Shown: positions 51,823 through 60,378, counted from the stretch's first letter. The stretch is DNA of 64,000 nucleotides from Candidatus Zixiibacteriota bacterium (GCA_011056555.1 DSEQ01000010.1:1-64000); one strand, 5' to 3'. Notes: generated by a model from the letters alone, not told the origin. Made by a program: numbers and translations.

Positions 51823-52923
51823 ATGTCAAACAAAATCCTATTTTTGTTGCCAATCTTGGTGTTGTCGATGGTTCTAATGTTCAGTTGTCAGGACCAGCCA
51901 TTCGGCCTCAGGTCCGATTCTCAGACTTCGCCGGTTTTGCAGCAGATCGTGATTCCCGAGGGAGCCACTTTTGAATCGGCAACCCTCTATGTCTACGCTG
52001 ATCAGGCCTATGGCCATACTATTAATGTTCACAGGATAACCGCAGCCTGGGATGAGATGACAGTCAGCTGGTCGAGTTTTGGCGGTGCCTATGATGCCGC
52101 CATCGTGAACTCATTTGTTACCGCTGGTCCGGACTGGTATTCGGTTGATGTCTCCGATCTGGTCCTTGGGTGGATGCTGGAAGATTATCCTAATTACGGG
52201 CTGTTACTGGATCAGGGCGTTGAAGTTTATCCCATGACCCGATATCGCAGTAAAGAGAGTGAAACGAATAAGCCTTACATTGAAGTCTGTTACACATATG
52301 AAGGTGATACCGAATGTGAGACAGACATAGTCATGCAGGATGCTTTTATTTGGGAACTCTGGCCGGGTTCTAACTACGGCGACTGGGTTGCTCTCTTCAC
52401 CGGCTGGGAATCAGAAACTACACTTGAAAAACAGGCCATGCTGCAGTTTGAGTTCGAATACACGCCGCCCGAAGATGATGAAGGCTGCACCCTTACGATC
52501 GGGTACTGGAAAACCCATGCAGGCTTTGGCCCGCAGCCGGATATGGTAACTCAGTATCTGCCGATCTGGCTGGGTACCGATGGCGGCGCCAAGAGTATCG
52601 CTGTAACTTCAGCAGCAATAGCTGTAGATGTGCTGAATCAGAATGTTTACGGCACGCCCCGTAACGGCATCACCAAGCTCTATGCCCAGCTCCTGGGAGC
52701 CAAACTTAACTTAGCCTCCGGAGCCGGCGGCTCGGCCCTCGGCGACATCATCGAAGAGGCAGATCTATTCCTGGCAGATCATGACTGGAATGACTGGGAA
52801 AGCCTGAGCGAGGAAGATATGACCATGGTCAATGACTGGAAGGACATGCTTGACGACTACAACAACGGATATATCGGCCCTGGCCATTGTGATGATTTTG
52901 AAGAAGTTGAAATGGTTGATTAG
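51823..52923 (+). CDS. Lipoprotein with DNRLRE-like and GYWK modules
   Basis: 366 residues. The signal sequence ends in MFSC (Cys22), an acceptable lipobox. Residues about 40-150 resemble a DNRLRE beta domain (INVHRITAAWDEMTVSWSSFGGAYD). Residues about 223-355 repeat the C-terminal GYWK domain of the 34.5-kb lipoprotein (CTLTIGYWKTHAG, LPIWLGTDGGAKSI, LLGAKLNLASGAGG, YNNGYIGPGHC). It lacks the SdrD B-like module of its paralogue. Probably a surface lipoprotein. GAAGTAGGAATT precedes the ATG with a weak ribosome-binding site. Confidence 0.78.
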   Translation: MSNKILFLLPILVLSMVLMFSCQDQPFGLRSDSQTSPVLQQIVIPEGATFESATLYVYADQAYGHTINVHRITAAWDEMTVSWSSFGGAYDAAIVNSFVTAGPDWYSVDVSDLVLGWMLEDYPNYGLLLDQGVEVYPMTRYRSKESETNKPYIEVCYTYEGDTECETDIVMQDAFIWELWPGSNYGDWVALFTGWESETTLEKQAMLQFEFEYTPPEDDEGCTLTIGYWKTHAGFGPQPDMVTQYLPIWLGTDGGAKSIAVTSAAIAVDVLNQNVYGTPRNGITKLYAQLLGAKLNLASGAGGSALGDIIEEADLFLADHDWNDWESLSEEDMTMVNDWKDMLDDYNNGYIGPGHCDDFEEVEMVD

Positions 52924-52938
52924 ACCATAACTTAAATG

Positions 52939-52978
52939 AAAGCGCCCAGTTCCGCATTGGAACGGGCGCTTTTTTTTT
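52939..52978 (+). terminator. Rho-independent terminator
   Basis: AAAGCGCCC (52939-52947) with GTTCC pairs with GGAAC and GGGCGCTTT (52964-52972) around GCATT, with one bulge, followed by a run of T to 52978. It ends the lipoprotein gene. Confidence 0.92.
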
Positions 52979-53056
52979 GACGGACTGTTTAACGATGCAG
53001 GGCCGGGTTTCTAATGCAATTCAATGCAGTCCGATGCACCGACAAAGACATTCAGC

Positions 53057-53818
53057 TTAATTGATCTTCGATGAGCCTCCGAATTTTTTCCTCAGAAAAG
53101 CCAGCCCCAGCAGACCGAGCCCAACAAAAACCAGAGTTGTCGGTTCCGGAGCCGGTGTAGCCAGAACTCTGAAATTGTGTCCCTCTCCATCTACAGGAAT
53201 ATCACCGGCAATATTAAATCCGATACTGGAGACATGGCCCCAATCCAGCCCGAGATTAAGAGCGTTATTCCATCCAATATGTGATGTCTCACCGGTAACC
53301 GGATTCCAGGACCAGATTTCAGCATTGGAGAAATCGAGAGAAAGCTTCGCGCCCATTCCAGCATCGATCATCGCCCACTCATTCTGTAAATAATAGTATG
53401 TCTCGCGTTCATGGGCGTAGCCAATCCCCGCAAACAGGCTGAAATGCCAGGCATGCTTGCTGACATTCTGGAAGCTTTGGGAAAACATAGAGTAGCCCTC
53501 CAGGTTGCCCAGCCCCAGATCCGAGAGACTTGCGCCATCTCCCTCGTGACCTGCATATGGATGCCCAAAATAATTGGCTCCGATCTGGATCTGAGACCAA
53601 CCCGAGCCCCCGATATTCAAGCTTCCCCAGAATTCGGCGCCATTGTCCACGGGTGTAACAGAAAAAAGATCTGTACCGGGATCAGCAATGGGATTTTCAT
53701 CAATCTCGTAAAGTGACTGCAACTGAGTCGAATTCATCTGAAAAACGAACGCTGATGCGGGTACGAAAGTTGCCAAAACCAACACAGCCCCAACCAACAG
53801 CACGTTGGTTCTGGTCAT
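53057..53818 (-). CDS. PEP-CTERM sorted exported protein
   Basis: 253 residues. Signal peptide (NVLLVGAVLVLATFVPASAF). The body is beta-rich and acidic with WGSLNIGGSGWSQIQIGANYFG and no catalytic motif I recognise. The C-terminus is a textbook PEP-CTERM signal: PAPEPTTLVFVGLGLLG, then LAFLRKKF. Exosortase cleaves this signal, and the protein is thought to be delivered to an exopolysaccharide-associated surface location. GGGAGG lies seven bases before the ATG. A sigma-54 promoter is upstream. No exosortase gene is within the window. Confidence 0.92.
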   Translation of the reverse strand: MTRTNVLLVGAVLVLATFVPASAFVFQMNSTQLQSLYEIDENPIADPGTDLFSVTPVDNGAEFWGSLNIGGSGWSQIQIGANYFGHPYAGHEGDGASLSDLGLGNLEGYSMFSQSFQNVSKHAWHFSLFAGIGYAHERETYYYLQNEWAMIDAGMGAKLSLDFSNAEIWSWNPVTGETSHIGWNNALNLGLDWGHVSSIGFNIAGDIPVDGEGHNFRVLATPAPEPTTLVFVGLGLLGLAFLRKKFGGSSKIN

Positions 53819-53864
53819 AGAGCCTCCCTGTTAAGTCTATTTGAGTGATCTCAGAGATATCACA

Positions 53865-53879
53865 GCAAATTCAGTACCA
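53865..53879 (-). promoter_or_regulatory. Sigma-54 promoter of the PEP-CTERM gene
   Basis: On the minus strand TGGTACTGAATTTGCT: GG (53878-53877), ten bases, GC (53866-53865). It matches the -24/-12 consensus TGGCAC-N5-TTGC at all but the C. The -12 element is about 47 bases upstream of the start codon. RpoN with PrsK/PrsR is known to control PEP-CTERM genes in other bacteria, which supports the call. Confidence 0.75.
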
Positions 53880-54402
53880 CTAATATGGTAGATCTATAAG
53901 TCCTTATATGAAATTTACTTAGCATTGATTAAAATCATACTTTGCTCATCCTGTTTGATGATATTTGTTCATTTTTTGAACAATGAAATAATGGCAGGAG
54001 AAATCTCATTTTCACCAATCCTCTAAGGCTTAGTCAAATACGGGAAGAAAATAGTTTTATAATAGTGTCGAATATCCTGACACCTTTAGATATGGCTCCT
54101 TGAGAAAGCAGGTTCTTCGCTGGAAATATCTCGTTTGACAGGCATTTTGCTTGACAGAAGGGTGCAATTTATTATATTCTGCCATTAACGAAGAGCCTGC
54201 GAAGTCTCGATTTTACTGATTGTTTACACGCCTGGGGGAGAAAGTAAGCAGGGAACAGAAGAGTTCAGAAGGAACGATAGATATATTGTGAGCAATATAT
54301 CTGCGAGGAGATCTGTTACAGCTTTTTGGTATGGAAGTTTATTTGGTGGCCTTGCGGCAGAACATATTTTAGTTTGCCCGCTATCAAAAAGGGGGATCTT
54401 AA
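53880..54402. other. Divergent intergenic region with inverted repeats
   Basis: Contains TTGTTCA/TGAACAA (53965-53971/53977-53983), roughly 110-130 bases upstream of the predicted sigma-54 start site and so a candidate enhancer site. It also has a perfect 10-bp inverted repeat AGATATATTG/CAATATATCT (54279-54288/54293-54302) upstream of the membrane-protein gene. TTGACA at about 54151 with TATTCT 18 bases on is a possible plus-strand promoter. Confidence 0.4.
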
Positions 54403-55107
54403 ATGATCCATTGGTTTATCGCAATAATATCAAGTATCGTGGCAGGATTTTTGACCGCATCTTTCCTTTTTTCCTTTCCTCCGATCAAACATCTATTCAT
54501 TCGACTGGGAAAATTCAACCCAATTGGTGCAGTGTCAATTAGTATCGGAATCCTGATAATACCTCTTTTGGCGGTGACCCTTACTTTCAGGGACGGCATG
54601 CTTGATAACCATCTCCTTTCACTCTGGATAATGACTGTTTTTTCCAGCAACCTGTTCGTGTTCGTGGGTATCGGCATAATCGACGGAAAAAGATTTTGGG
54701 AGGAACTCCGCAAATCTGATGGAAATGGAAATCTCTCCGGCGAGGTCTTCGACTTCTGTTACACCCCGGCTGATTTTCAGTTTATTAATGAGCAGGTCAA
54801 TCAATATTGCCCGGATAAAAAATCTGATCCCGAGGAGATGCTTTCCAAAATATATATTGCTTATCGGGATCTGAATTTATCGGACTACAGGAAATTCATA
54901 CTTGTGACACACCTGGCCAAGCAGCACTTATCTTCAAAGGATGAATTCTGGCAGAGCTACAATGACTGGGGCTTGGATTCCGGAGATTATGATGCCTTGA
55001 AGAGATTCAGCTTCCAATATGGCAGATCGGAAGCACCGCAGCAGCCGGCAACTCGGGCGGTCAGGACAAAAAGCCGGGAAGCAGGCTGGAGACCCCGCAT
55101 GCTCTGA
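54403..55107 (+). CDS. Membrane protein of unknown function
   Basis: 234 residues. Three hydrophobic segments (about 4-28, 40-62 and 73-95) are followed by a soluble domain with DFQFINEQVNQYCPDKKSDPEEM and a C-terminal basic tail (RAVRTKSREAGWRPRM). GGGGGA lies 8 bases before the ATG. No family recognised. The gene sits between PEP-CTERM and glycosyltransferase genes, so a surface-polysaccharide role is possible but unproven. Confidence 0.65.
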   Translation: MIHWFIAIISSIVAGFLTASFLFSFPPIKHLFIRLGKFNPIGAVSISIGILIIPLLAVTLTFRDGMLDNHLLSLWIMTVFSSNLFVFVGIGIIDGKRFWEELRKSDGNGNLSGEVFDFCYTPADFQFINEQVNQYCPDKKSDPEEMLSKIYIAYRDLNLSDYRKFILVTHLAKQHLSSKDEFWQSYNDWGLDSGDYDALKRFSFQYGRSEAPQQPATRAVRTKSREAGWRPRML

Positions 55108-55137
55108 TTCGATTCAATCCCGGCCCGAGGTCATAGA

Positions 55138-56160
55138 TTATAGATGTTCTCCGGCCTTCGCAGTCCTGGGAGACCCCCGCGAGAACAATCCTCGAATTAC
55201 TCCGTACGCCATCCCCAAGTGAATAGTAAAATAAATCGGGGGCAAGAGCGGAAAATATTTCAGACCCTTTTTATGAGCAACAAATCCTGCCGCGACCAGG
55301 ATAGATGAAAGATAAACACCACCCATCATCAGAGGTAATATCCACAACTGCTCGATGAAAAGTGACAGGATTGTCATGGCCAGCAAAGTAAAGAAGAACA
55401 TGGGCGGGGCAATAGCTCCGGACCTTAAACCTTCATTGTACTTATTGAACATTTTACCTCTTCCCAAGCCATAGCGCTGCATCTGTTTGAAGAGACTCAA
55501 AAGGTCATCACGCGGATAATAATACACGGTTAATTTGGGACTTATATACGACTGTTTATTATTTAATGCAATTCTATAATTGAACTCATAATCTTCAGCT
55601 GCATCAAAGGACTCATCGAATAGACCTACCTCATGAATTATGCTTTTTCTATACATTGCGCCGCTGGAGGATGGATCGACAGGACCGGCATAGTTACTCG
55701 TGTAAATGGTTGAATTGGCCCCATGCCCTATGAATGATTCACGTGCATAGGCCACAGCATTCTGGAAAAAACCGTTGCCGGGAGGAGTCAGCGGCTGCGG
55801 CCGCGATAAAACATCCAGTCCTGTTTCTGAAAAAATATCGACCATGTCCCGGAAAAGATTCTTGTTCTCGATATACACATGGCCATCAATAACAATAATG
55901 AATTCACCGCGCGCCCTTTTAAAGCCGATATTCCGGGCCGAGCTCGAAAGTCTCTTGCCATTTTTCAGAATCTCGAAATTGGAGAACATGCAGGAAACCG
56001 ACTCGGCAATTTGCAGGGTGCCGTCTGTGGACATGCCGTCAATAATCAATACCTCATAACGTTTCCGGGGATAGTTCTGTGAGGCAATCTGCCCGAGTGT
56101 ATCGGCTATATACTTCTCCTCATTGTACACCGGAATGACAACCGTGATAAATGGCAACAC
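55138..56160 (-). CDS. Family 2 glycosyltransferase with C-terminal membrane helices
   Basis: 340 residues from a GTG start at 56160, with AGGA about 10 bases upstream. N-terminal GT-A domain: VVIPVYNEEKYIADTLGQI, LIIDGMSTDGT and IIVIDGHVYIENK (DGH in the position of the usual DxD). EDYEFNYRIALN supplies the likely catalytic acidic motif. Three to four hydrophobic segments in the last 110 residues anchor it to the inner membrane. It resembles exopolysaccharide or exosortase-associated glycosyltransferases. Sugar donor unknown. Confidence 0.88.
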   Translation of the reverse strand: MLPFITVVIPVYNEEKYIADTLGQIASQNYPRKRYEVLIIDGMSTDGTLQIAESVSCMFSNFEILKNGKRLSSSARNIGFKRARGEFIIVIDGHVYIENKNLFRDMVDIFSETGLDVLSRPQPLTPPGNGFFQNAVAYARESFIGHGANSTIYTSNYAGPVDPSSSGAMYRKSIIHEVGLFDESFDAAEDYEFNYRIALNNKQSYISPKLTVYYYPRDDLLSLFKQMQRYGLGRGKMFNKYNEGLRSGAIAPPMFFFTLLAMTILSLFIEQLWILPLMMGGVYLSSILVAAGFVAHKKGLKYFPLLPPIYFTIHLGMAYGVIRGLFSRGSPRTAKAGEHL

Positions 56161-56462
56161 TTTTCTATTTTCCTGCTATTGGATGCGGCAGCCTTTTCAG
56201 GCTCACCCCAGATGTTCTGTCTCTCGGTTGCCAATTTATTTAAAAAATGCAGTCTCAAAATCATTTTTTTAATTTTTTTTGATTCAAATATACATGACCA
56301 CAATACTCCTTTATGTTGAATATATCCATTTTATTGATATAAAATGATTTAAGTGGATAGCGATGTTTTCAATTGGATCAGAGAATTGATAATCTGCGGC
56401 TGCCTGCAGAAGCATTCAATTCATGAATTTCGTCGGATTTGCCATAATCAAGTCAGGAGGAG
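56161..56462. other. Intergenic region
   Basis: 302 AT-rich bases between two minus-strand genes. I see no gene, repeat or promoter with convincing support. Confidence 0.35.
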
Positions 56463-57482
56463 CTACTTCAGGAGAACCATCTTCTTTTTCTCCACGTAAT
56501 CCCGGATCTTTATGACATAGAGATAGAGTCCCGATGAAACCTGGGTTCCTGTCTCATTGGAGCCGTCCCAGCGCGCAAAATGTTTGCCGGCCGGTTTCTG
56601 GCTGTTGACAAGAGTTGCGATACGTTGCCCGAGCACATTGTAAACGGAGAGTTCCACGAATTCATCTGAGGACAGGCTGTATTCGATGACAGTTTCCGGA
56701 TTGAAGGGATTAGGGAAATTCTGTTCCAGCCTGAAGTCCTGCGGGAGCTGATCATCGGCCTCAGTTGCCAGATCAAATTTGGCGGTGTCCTTAACGATGT
56801 TAGATAGATCAGATACGTTAGCTGCGTCATCCAGAGATACAATCGCCACCCAGTATATCCCTGCGGGCTTCAACCCTGTCAATGTGAACTCCTGTACCTG
56901 ACCCGCTGGAAGGGGCTGGGGGGGATCAGGCCATGTGGGCATGGTCTGCCAGTTACTCTCTGTTATGGAATCTTCAGAGTAGTAGATCTGGTAAGAGTCG
57001 GCGGTGCCTAAAGTACCGTCGTCTCCACTGGCTGTCCAGCTTAATTTCAAGTCTCCCTCTTCCTCGCCGGGCTCTGCATCAAGGTCGGTAATTCCCGCCG
57101 GAGCCATTTCGTCGATAGTGACTGCCACTGCGATATTGGAGAGGCCGGACCAGTTACCGGCTTCGTCCGCAGTTTTTATCGCAAAATAGTAGGTTGTATT
57201 TGGATTAAGGCCCGTAACGGTGAAGCTCTCTACAGTGCCTGCGGGCGACGGAGCAGGCTCATTCTGGACCTGCACGGCAGATACCCAGTTTATGGCATTG
57301 ATGGGAGAGGTGGAATAGCGTATATCGTAAGTCGCTGCCGTGCCTATTTCACCATCGTCTCCGGGAGCTGTCCAATTAAGGGTGATGGTAGTTACTTCCT
57401 GAGAAAACAATGAAACCGCGCTGAAAATGATGATGCCTAAGACAATAAACGAAATTTTTCTAAAACTGACAGAAGCCCTCAT
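56463..57482 (-). CDS. Secreted two-FN3 protein with T9SS sorting domain
   Basis: 339 residues. Signal peptide (SFIVLGIIIFSAVSLFSQ). Two fibronectin type III-like modules (about 30-125 and 135-235), each starting LxWTAPGDDG or LSWTASGDDG and containing NTTYYFAIKTADEAGNWSGLSN-type strands. The C-terminal T9SS sorting domain (about 248-339) reads FRLEQNFPNPFNPETVIEY, then VYNVLGQRIATLV and SSGLYLYVIK. No catalytic domain: probably an adhesive or structural surface protein. It has a sigma-54 promoter and a smaller paralogue at 58.0 kb. Confidence 0.87.
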   Translation of the reverse strand: MRASVSFRKISFIVLGIIIFSAVSLFSQEVTTITLNWTAPGDDGEIGTAATYDIRYSTSPINAINWVSAVQVQNEPAPSPAGTVESFTVTGLNPNTTYYFAIKTADEAGNWSGLSNIAVAVTIDEMAPAGITDLDAEPGEEEGDLKLSWTASGDDGTLGTADSYQIYYSEDSITESNWQTMPTWPDPPQPLPAGQVQEFTLTGLKPAGIYWVAIVSLDDAANVSDLSNIVKDTAKFDLATEADDQLPQDFRLEQNFPNPFNPETVIEYSLSSDEFVELSVYNVLGQRIATLVNSQKPAGKHFARWDGSNETGTQVSSGLYLYVIKIRDYVEKKKMVLLK

Positions 57483-57532
57483 GACGACCCCGCTGTTAAG
57501 GTGGTTACGCCTTCATCCATTCAGGTGAAATA

Positions 57533-57549
57533 CCGCAATTCGAGTGCCG
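57533..57549 (-). promoter_or_regulatory. Sigma-54 promoter of the two-FN3 T9SS gene
   Basis: Minus strand CGGCACTCGAATTGCGG: GG (57548-57547), ten bases, GC (57536-57535). The -12 element lies about 53 bases upstream of the start codon. The first ten bases TTCGGCACTC are identical to the site before the paralogous gene at 58.4 kb. Confidence 0.72.
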
Positions 57550-58005
57550 AAGATTTGATTTCACCCTTAATGGGGATCGCTCCCTCTGGAGCAGTAACCC
57601 AGGTTGTTCTAATGATATGTTCTGTAAATAGTTACGAAGTTGGTGCTGACCCAACATTTTCGCTTTTCTATTATTTTATATCGGAAATAAATTTATCAAT
57701 TTATCTGTTTTTAAACAGATTATAGGATAAAAACCTTATTCTATTGTTAACTCCCTGTTTCGCTTCACTTTGAAACGATGTTCGGGTTTTGAGCATCATG
57801 CCATGCTTCAAACCAATTTTTAAATTGGGGTATATTTACATTTTAAAGCATTTTTGTCAACAAAAAACAAAAGCCCTTTTCTGTTCGTTCCTCATTTTAA
57901 ATTTGAGTGAGCAAGGCTGATCATAGCCTTGCTCACGATTATTTTCATGAAGTTTTCTTAATGGACGCTTCAGATTATTGAACTCTGAATGGCCGCGTAC
58001 AGAAA
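57550..58005. other. Intergenic region
   Basis: Beyond the sigma-54 site it contains ATCTGTTT/AAACAGAT (57703-57710/57713-57720), an inverted repeat that could be a regulator site. A terminator at 57907-57936 is listed separately. No gene is supported. Confidence 0.35.
57907..57936 (-). terminator. Terminator after the single-FN3 gene
   Basis: A perfect 12-bp stem GTGAGCAAGGCT (57907-57918) / AGCCTTGCTCAC (57925-57936) with a 6-base loop, about 70 bases past the stop codon of the minus-strand FN3 gene. On that strand a T-rich TCAAATTT follows rather than a full T-run. Confidence 0.6.
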
Positions 58006-58449
58006 TTATTGTTCCACTGAGGCGGCCAGGTCGGTTATGTTACCGGGCGGTATGTTATCGTCAGTTGTTACCATGGCCACATTCGAAAGGCCGGACCAGT
58101 TTCCTGCTTCATCAGCGGTCTTAATTGCGAAATAATAGGTTGTATTAGCTTCCAACCCGTCTACTGTGAAACTCTCCGGATCGCCGGCTGGTGCGGGGGC
58201 AGGTTCGCCATCAGCCTGTGTGGCGGAATTCCAGGTTTGCTCTGTAATTGGACTGACTGAATAGCGGACATCATATTGCGCGGCCTGGCCCACATTCCCG
58301 TCGTCACCGGGGGCGGTCCAGGTTAATGTGATTGAGGTAAGCCCCTGGGCAGAAAGATTTGCACCCGCGATGCTCAATGCAGCAAATAGAATTAAGAAGT
58401 ATCCCAGTTTTTTGGTTGGAACAGAAGTCAGAACAGAAAAAGGTTTCAT
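58006..58449 (-). CDS. Short secreted single-FN3 protein, possibly truncated paralogue
   Basis: 147 residues. Signal peptide (GYFLILFAALSIAGANLSAQG). One FN3-like module (TLTWTAPGDDGNVG...TTYYFAIKTADEAGNWSGLSN) closely matches the first module of the 56.5-kb protein. The frame ends right after PPGNITDLAASVEQ, where the paralogue continues into its second module and T9SS domain. So it lacks a sorting signal: either a genuine short form or a truncation. A strong GGAGGT six bases before the ATG and a sigma-54 promoter suggest it is expressed. Confidence 0.75.
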   Translation of the reverse strand: MKPFSVLTSVPTKKLGYFLILFAALSIAGANLSAQGLTSITLTWTAPGDDGNVGQAAQYDVRYSVSPITEQTWNSATQADGEPAPAPAGDPESFTVDGLEANTTYYFAIKTADEAGNWSGLSNVAMVTTDDNIPPGNITDLAASVEQ

Positions 58450-58485
58450 TTATACCTCCGATTTTTTTTATCCCCCTGCATGCTT

Positions 58486-58500
58486 GCAATCGGAGTGCCG
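58486..58500 (-). promoter_or_regulatory. Sigma-54 promoter of the single-FN3 gene
   Basis: Minus strand CGGCACTCCGATTGCA: GG (58499-58498), ten bases, GC (58487-58486). The -12 element is about 37 bases upstream of the start codon. It matches the YTGGCAC-N5-TTGCA consensus apart from C for T before GG. Confidence 0.75.
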
Positions 58501-58857
58501 AATAGAAACAATTGACATACTGGTTGTATGGTATGGAGTTATAGGGAAATACAGGTTGGCAGGAAGCGTCGATTTGAGAAAAGCTGCTTAATCGGACATC
58601 AATTTGTATTTTTTTTGAGCATAATCACGGGAATAAAAAACTTTTCGGTCGACTTATAGGTATAAGTGCTTGAGTCTAAATTGTATTTGACAATACTGAT
58701 AATTTAGATATTTTTCAACGTCGCATTTGGAAACCGGTTGTCTGATGCATTTAAAGTTTGGACGTTAATAGTTAGTTTATGAGGATCGCGGGCAGAGCGG
58801 CCGGCAGTCCTCTATTCAGACATGAGAGCTGTTTTTTGATTTTTTAGTGAAGCAGAG
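58501..58857. other. Divergent intergenic region
   Basis: Contains the inverted repeat ACTTATA-GG-TATAAGT (58652-58667). A possible plus-strand promoter lies at 58687-58714 (TTGACA, 16-base spacer, TATTTT) for the Wzz-like gene, leaving a leader of about 140 bases. No small gene is supported. Confidence 0.4.
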
Positions 58858-60378
58858 ATGAAAGAATCCCAGAAAGCATATCATTTGAACCCGAGAGAAA
58901 TCCTGACTATTTTCTGGAAGCGGAAATGGCTTCTCATTTTGCCGGTCATTATAGTAACCGTGGCGGCCTATTTTGGATCCAGATACTTGACTCCAGTCTA
59001 CCGTTCCTCGGTTACGATTTCTATCGGAAATCCAATCATGCTGTCCTCAGAACTGCAGAGGATGACAGGTTATTCTGAGGACTTTATGGGCGTGGGGCAG
59101 CGCGCCTATAATGAAACCAGGAGAATTGAGGAAGCCCTCCAGAATGAGATCACCTCCACTCCTTTCCTGACGCAGCTCATAAGCAACCTCGGGCTGGATA
59201 ATAATCCTCAACTGGAGGCTTACGCCCGCGAGTATCAAGCGGCAAATCCGGATTTGACTGTGGAGGAGATAATGCTGACCAGCCTCGTTAATAATCTCAA
59301 AAACCGCATTAAAATTGAGCTGGTCGGAAATAATCAAGTCTCGATATCCGTTTCCGCCTCCGATCCCGGGAATGCCAAGGCTCTTGCGGAAACCCTGGGT
59401 ACGATCTTCATGAATGAGAAGAAACAGCAGGTCATCAGATCCATATATTCATCCCTGGATTTTTCCTACGAGCAGCTTGAGAAGTATGAAGAGGACTTGC
59501 AGAAAAAAATTGATCAGAAGACGGAAATTGAAGAAGCTTATATGAGGCTGCAGATGGATGGGCCGCAGCAATCGGATCAAAATAGAAGAACCCTCGATTC
59601 GGAAATTAAGCAGACCGATATGAGAATTGAGGAACTGAAGAATACTGAGAAGGAGATCCTGGTTGACCTCGCCTCATTTCCAAAAGACAAACTTTCACTT
59701 GATGAAACTCAGACCCTGGTACAGAACACCGAGGAGCTGAAAAACCTATACAATACCATGGCGGATATGCTTCAGGTTGAGAGCTGGAGCGCGCCGCCGA
59801 TGGTGCGGTTGAATGACAAGGCTATTGAGCTCGAAAACAAGATTGAGAATGAGATTTCAGATATAATCGACAGAGATTTTGCTGACCTTTCCGCGGATGA
59901 GCGCTCCCAGCTTGAGGAGCTCTTTTTTACCAGAATTATCATGGATGCGCTTTATTCCAAGAAGAATTATCTCTCGCTCTCTTTGTCCGAGCTGGAAAAC
60001 AAGACCACCCTGCTGCCGGAATACCAGGCGAGGCTGGAGCAGATTACGAGGGAGGTCAATGCGGCGCGCGAATTGCGCGATCAATTCAAGAGACAGCTCG
60101 AGGGCTTTCAGATTTCGCAGGCGGTGCTTGGACAGGCGCGAGTCGACCTGATTGAGCCGGCCAGGACTCCCCTTACTCCGATATGGCCCGACAAGAGGAA
60201 AATCATCCTGATGGGCTTTATGCTGGGCCTGGTCCTGGGAGGGGGCGCAATTTTACTGGTGGAGCTTTTTGATAACACGATCAAAAAAGTGGAAACCGTA
60301 GAAAGCGAGTTTGGCCTGAACGTTCTCGGTACGGTGCCGAAGATAGAGGGCCTTAAGAAAATATTTCCGAATTTGTAG
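58858..60378 (+). CDS. Wzz/GumC-like polysaccharide chain-length determinant
   Basis: 506 residues. A membrane helix near the N-terminus (WLLILPVIIVTVAAYFGS) and one near the C-terminus (IILMGFMLGLVLGGGAILLVELFDN) bracket a large periplasmic, coiled-coil-rich domain (about 60-440). The Wzz signature VYRSSVTISIGNP follows the first helix, and the Pro-rich LIEPARTPLTPIWPDK precedes the second. There is no cytoplasmic tyrosine-kinase domain. The length and layout match the chain-length proteins of PEP-CTERM/exosortase exopolysaccharide loci; that link is inferred from the neighbouring PEP-CTERM gene. Confidence 0.9.
   Translation: MKESQKAYHLNPREILTIFWKRKWLLILPVIIVTVAAYFGSRYLTPVYRSSVTISIGNPIMLSSELQRMTGYSEDFMGVGQRAYNETRRIEEALQNEITSTPFLTQLISNLGLDNNPQLEAYAREYQAANPDLTVEEIMLTSLVNNLKNRIKIELVGNNQVSISVSASDPGNAKALAETLGTIFMNEKKQQVIRSIYSSLDFSYEQLEKYEEDLQKKIDQKTEIEEAYMRLQMDGPQQSDQNRRTLDSEIKQTDMRIEELKNTEKEILVDLASFPKDKLSLDETQTLVQNTEELKNLYNTMADMLQVESWSAPPMVRLNDKAIELENKIENEISDIIDRDFADLSADERSQLEELFFTRIIMDALYSKKNYLSLSLSELENKTTLLPEYQARLEQITREVNAARELRDQFKRQLEGFQISQAVLGQARVDLIEPARTPLTPIWPDKRKIILMGFMLGLVLGGGAILLVELFDNTIKKVETVESEFGLNVLGTVPKIEGLKKIFPNL

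Noticed and set aside
54288-54542. 84-codon frame overlapping the start of the membrane-protein gene
   Set aside because: GTG start within an inverted repeat, no ribosome-binding site, and overlaps a better-supported gene in another frame.
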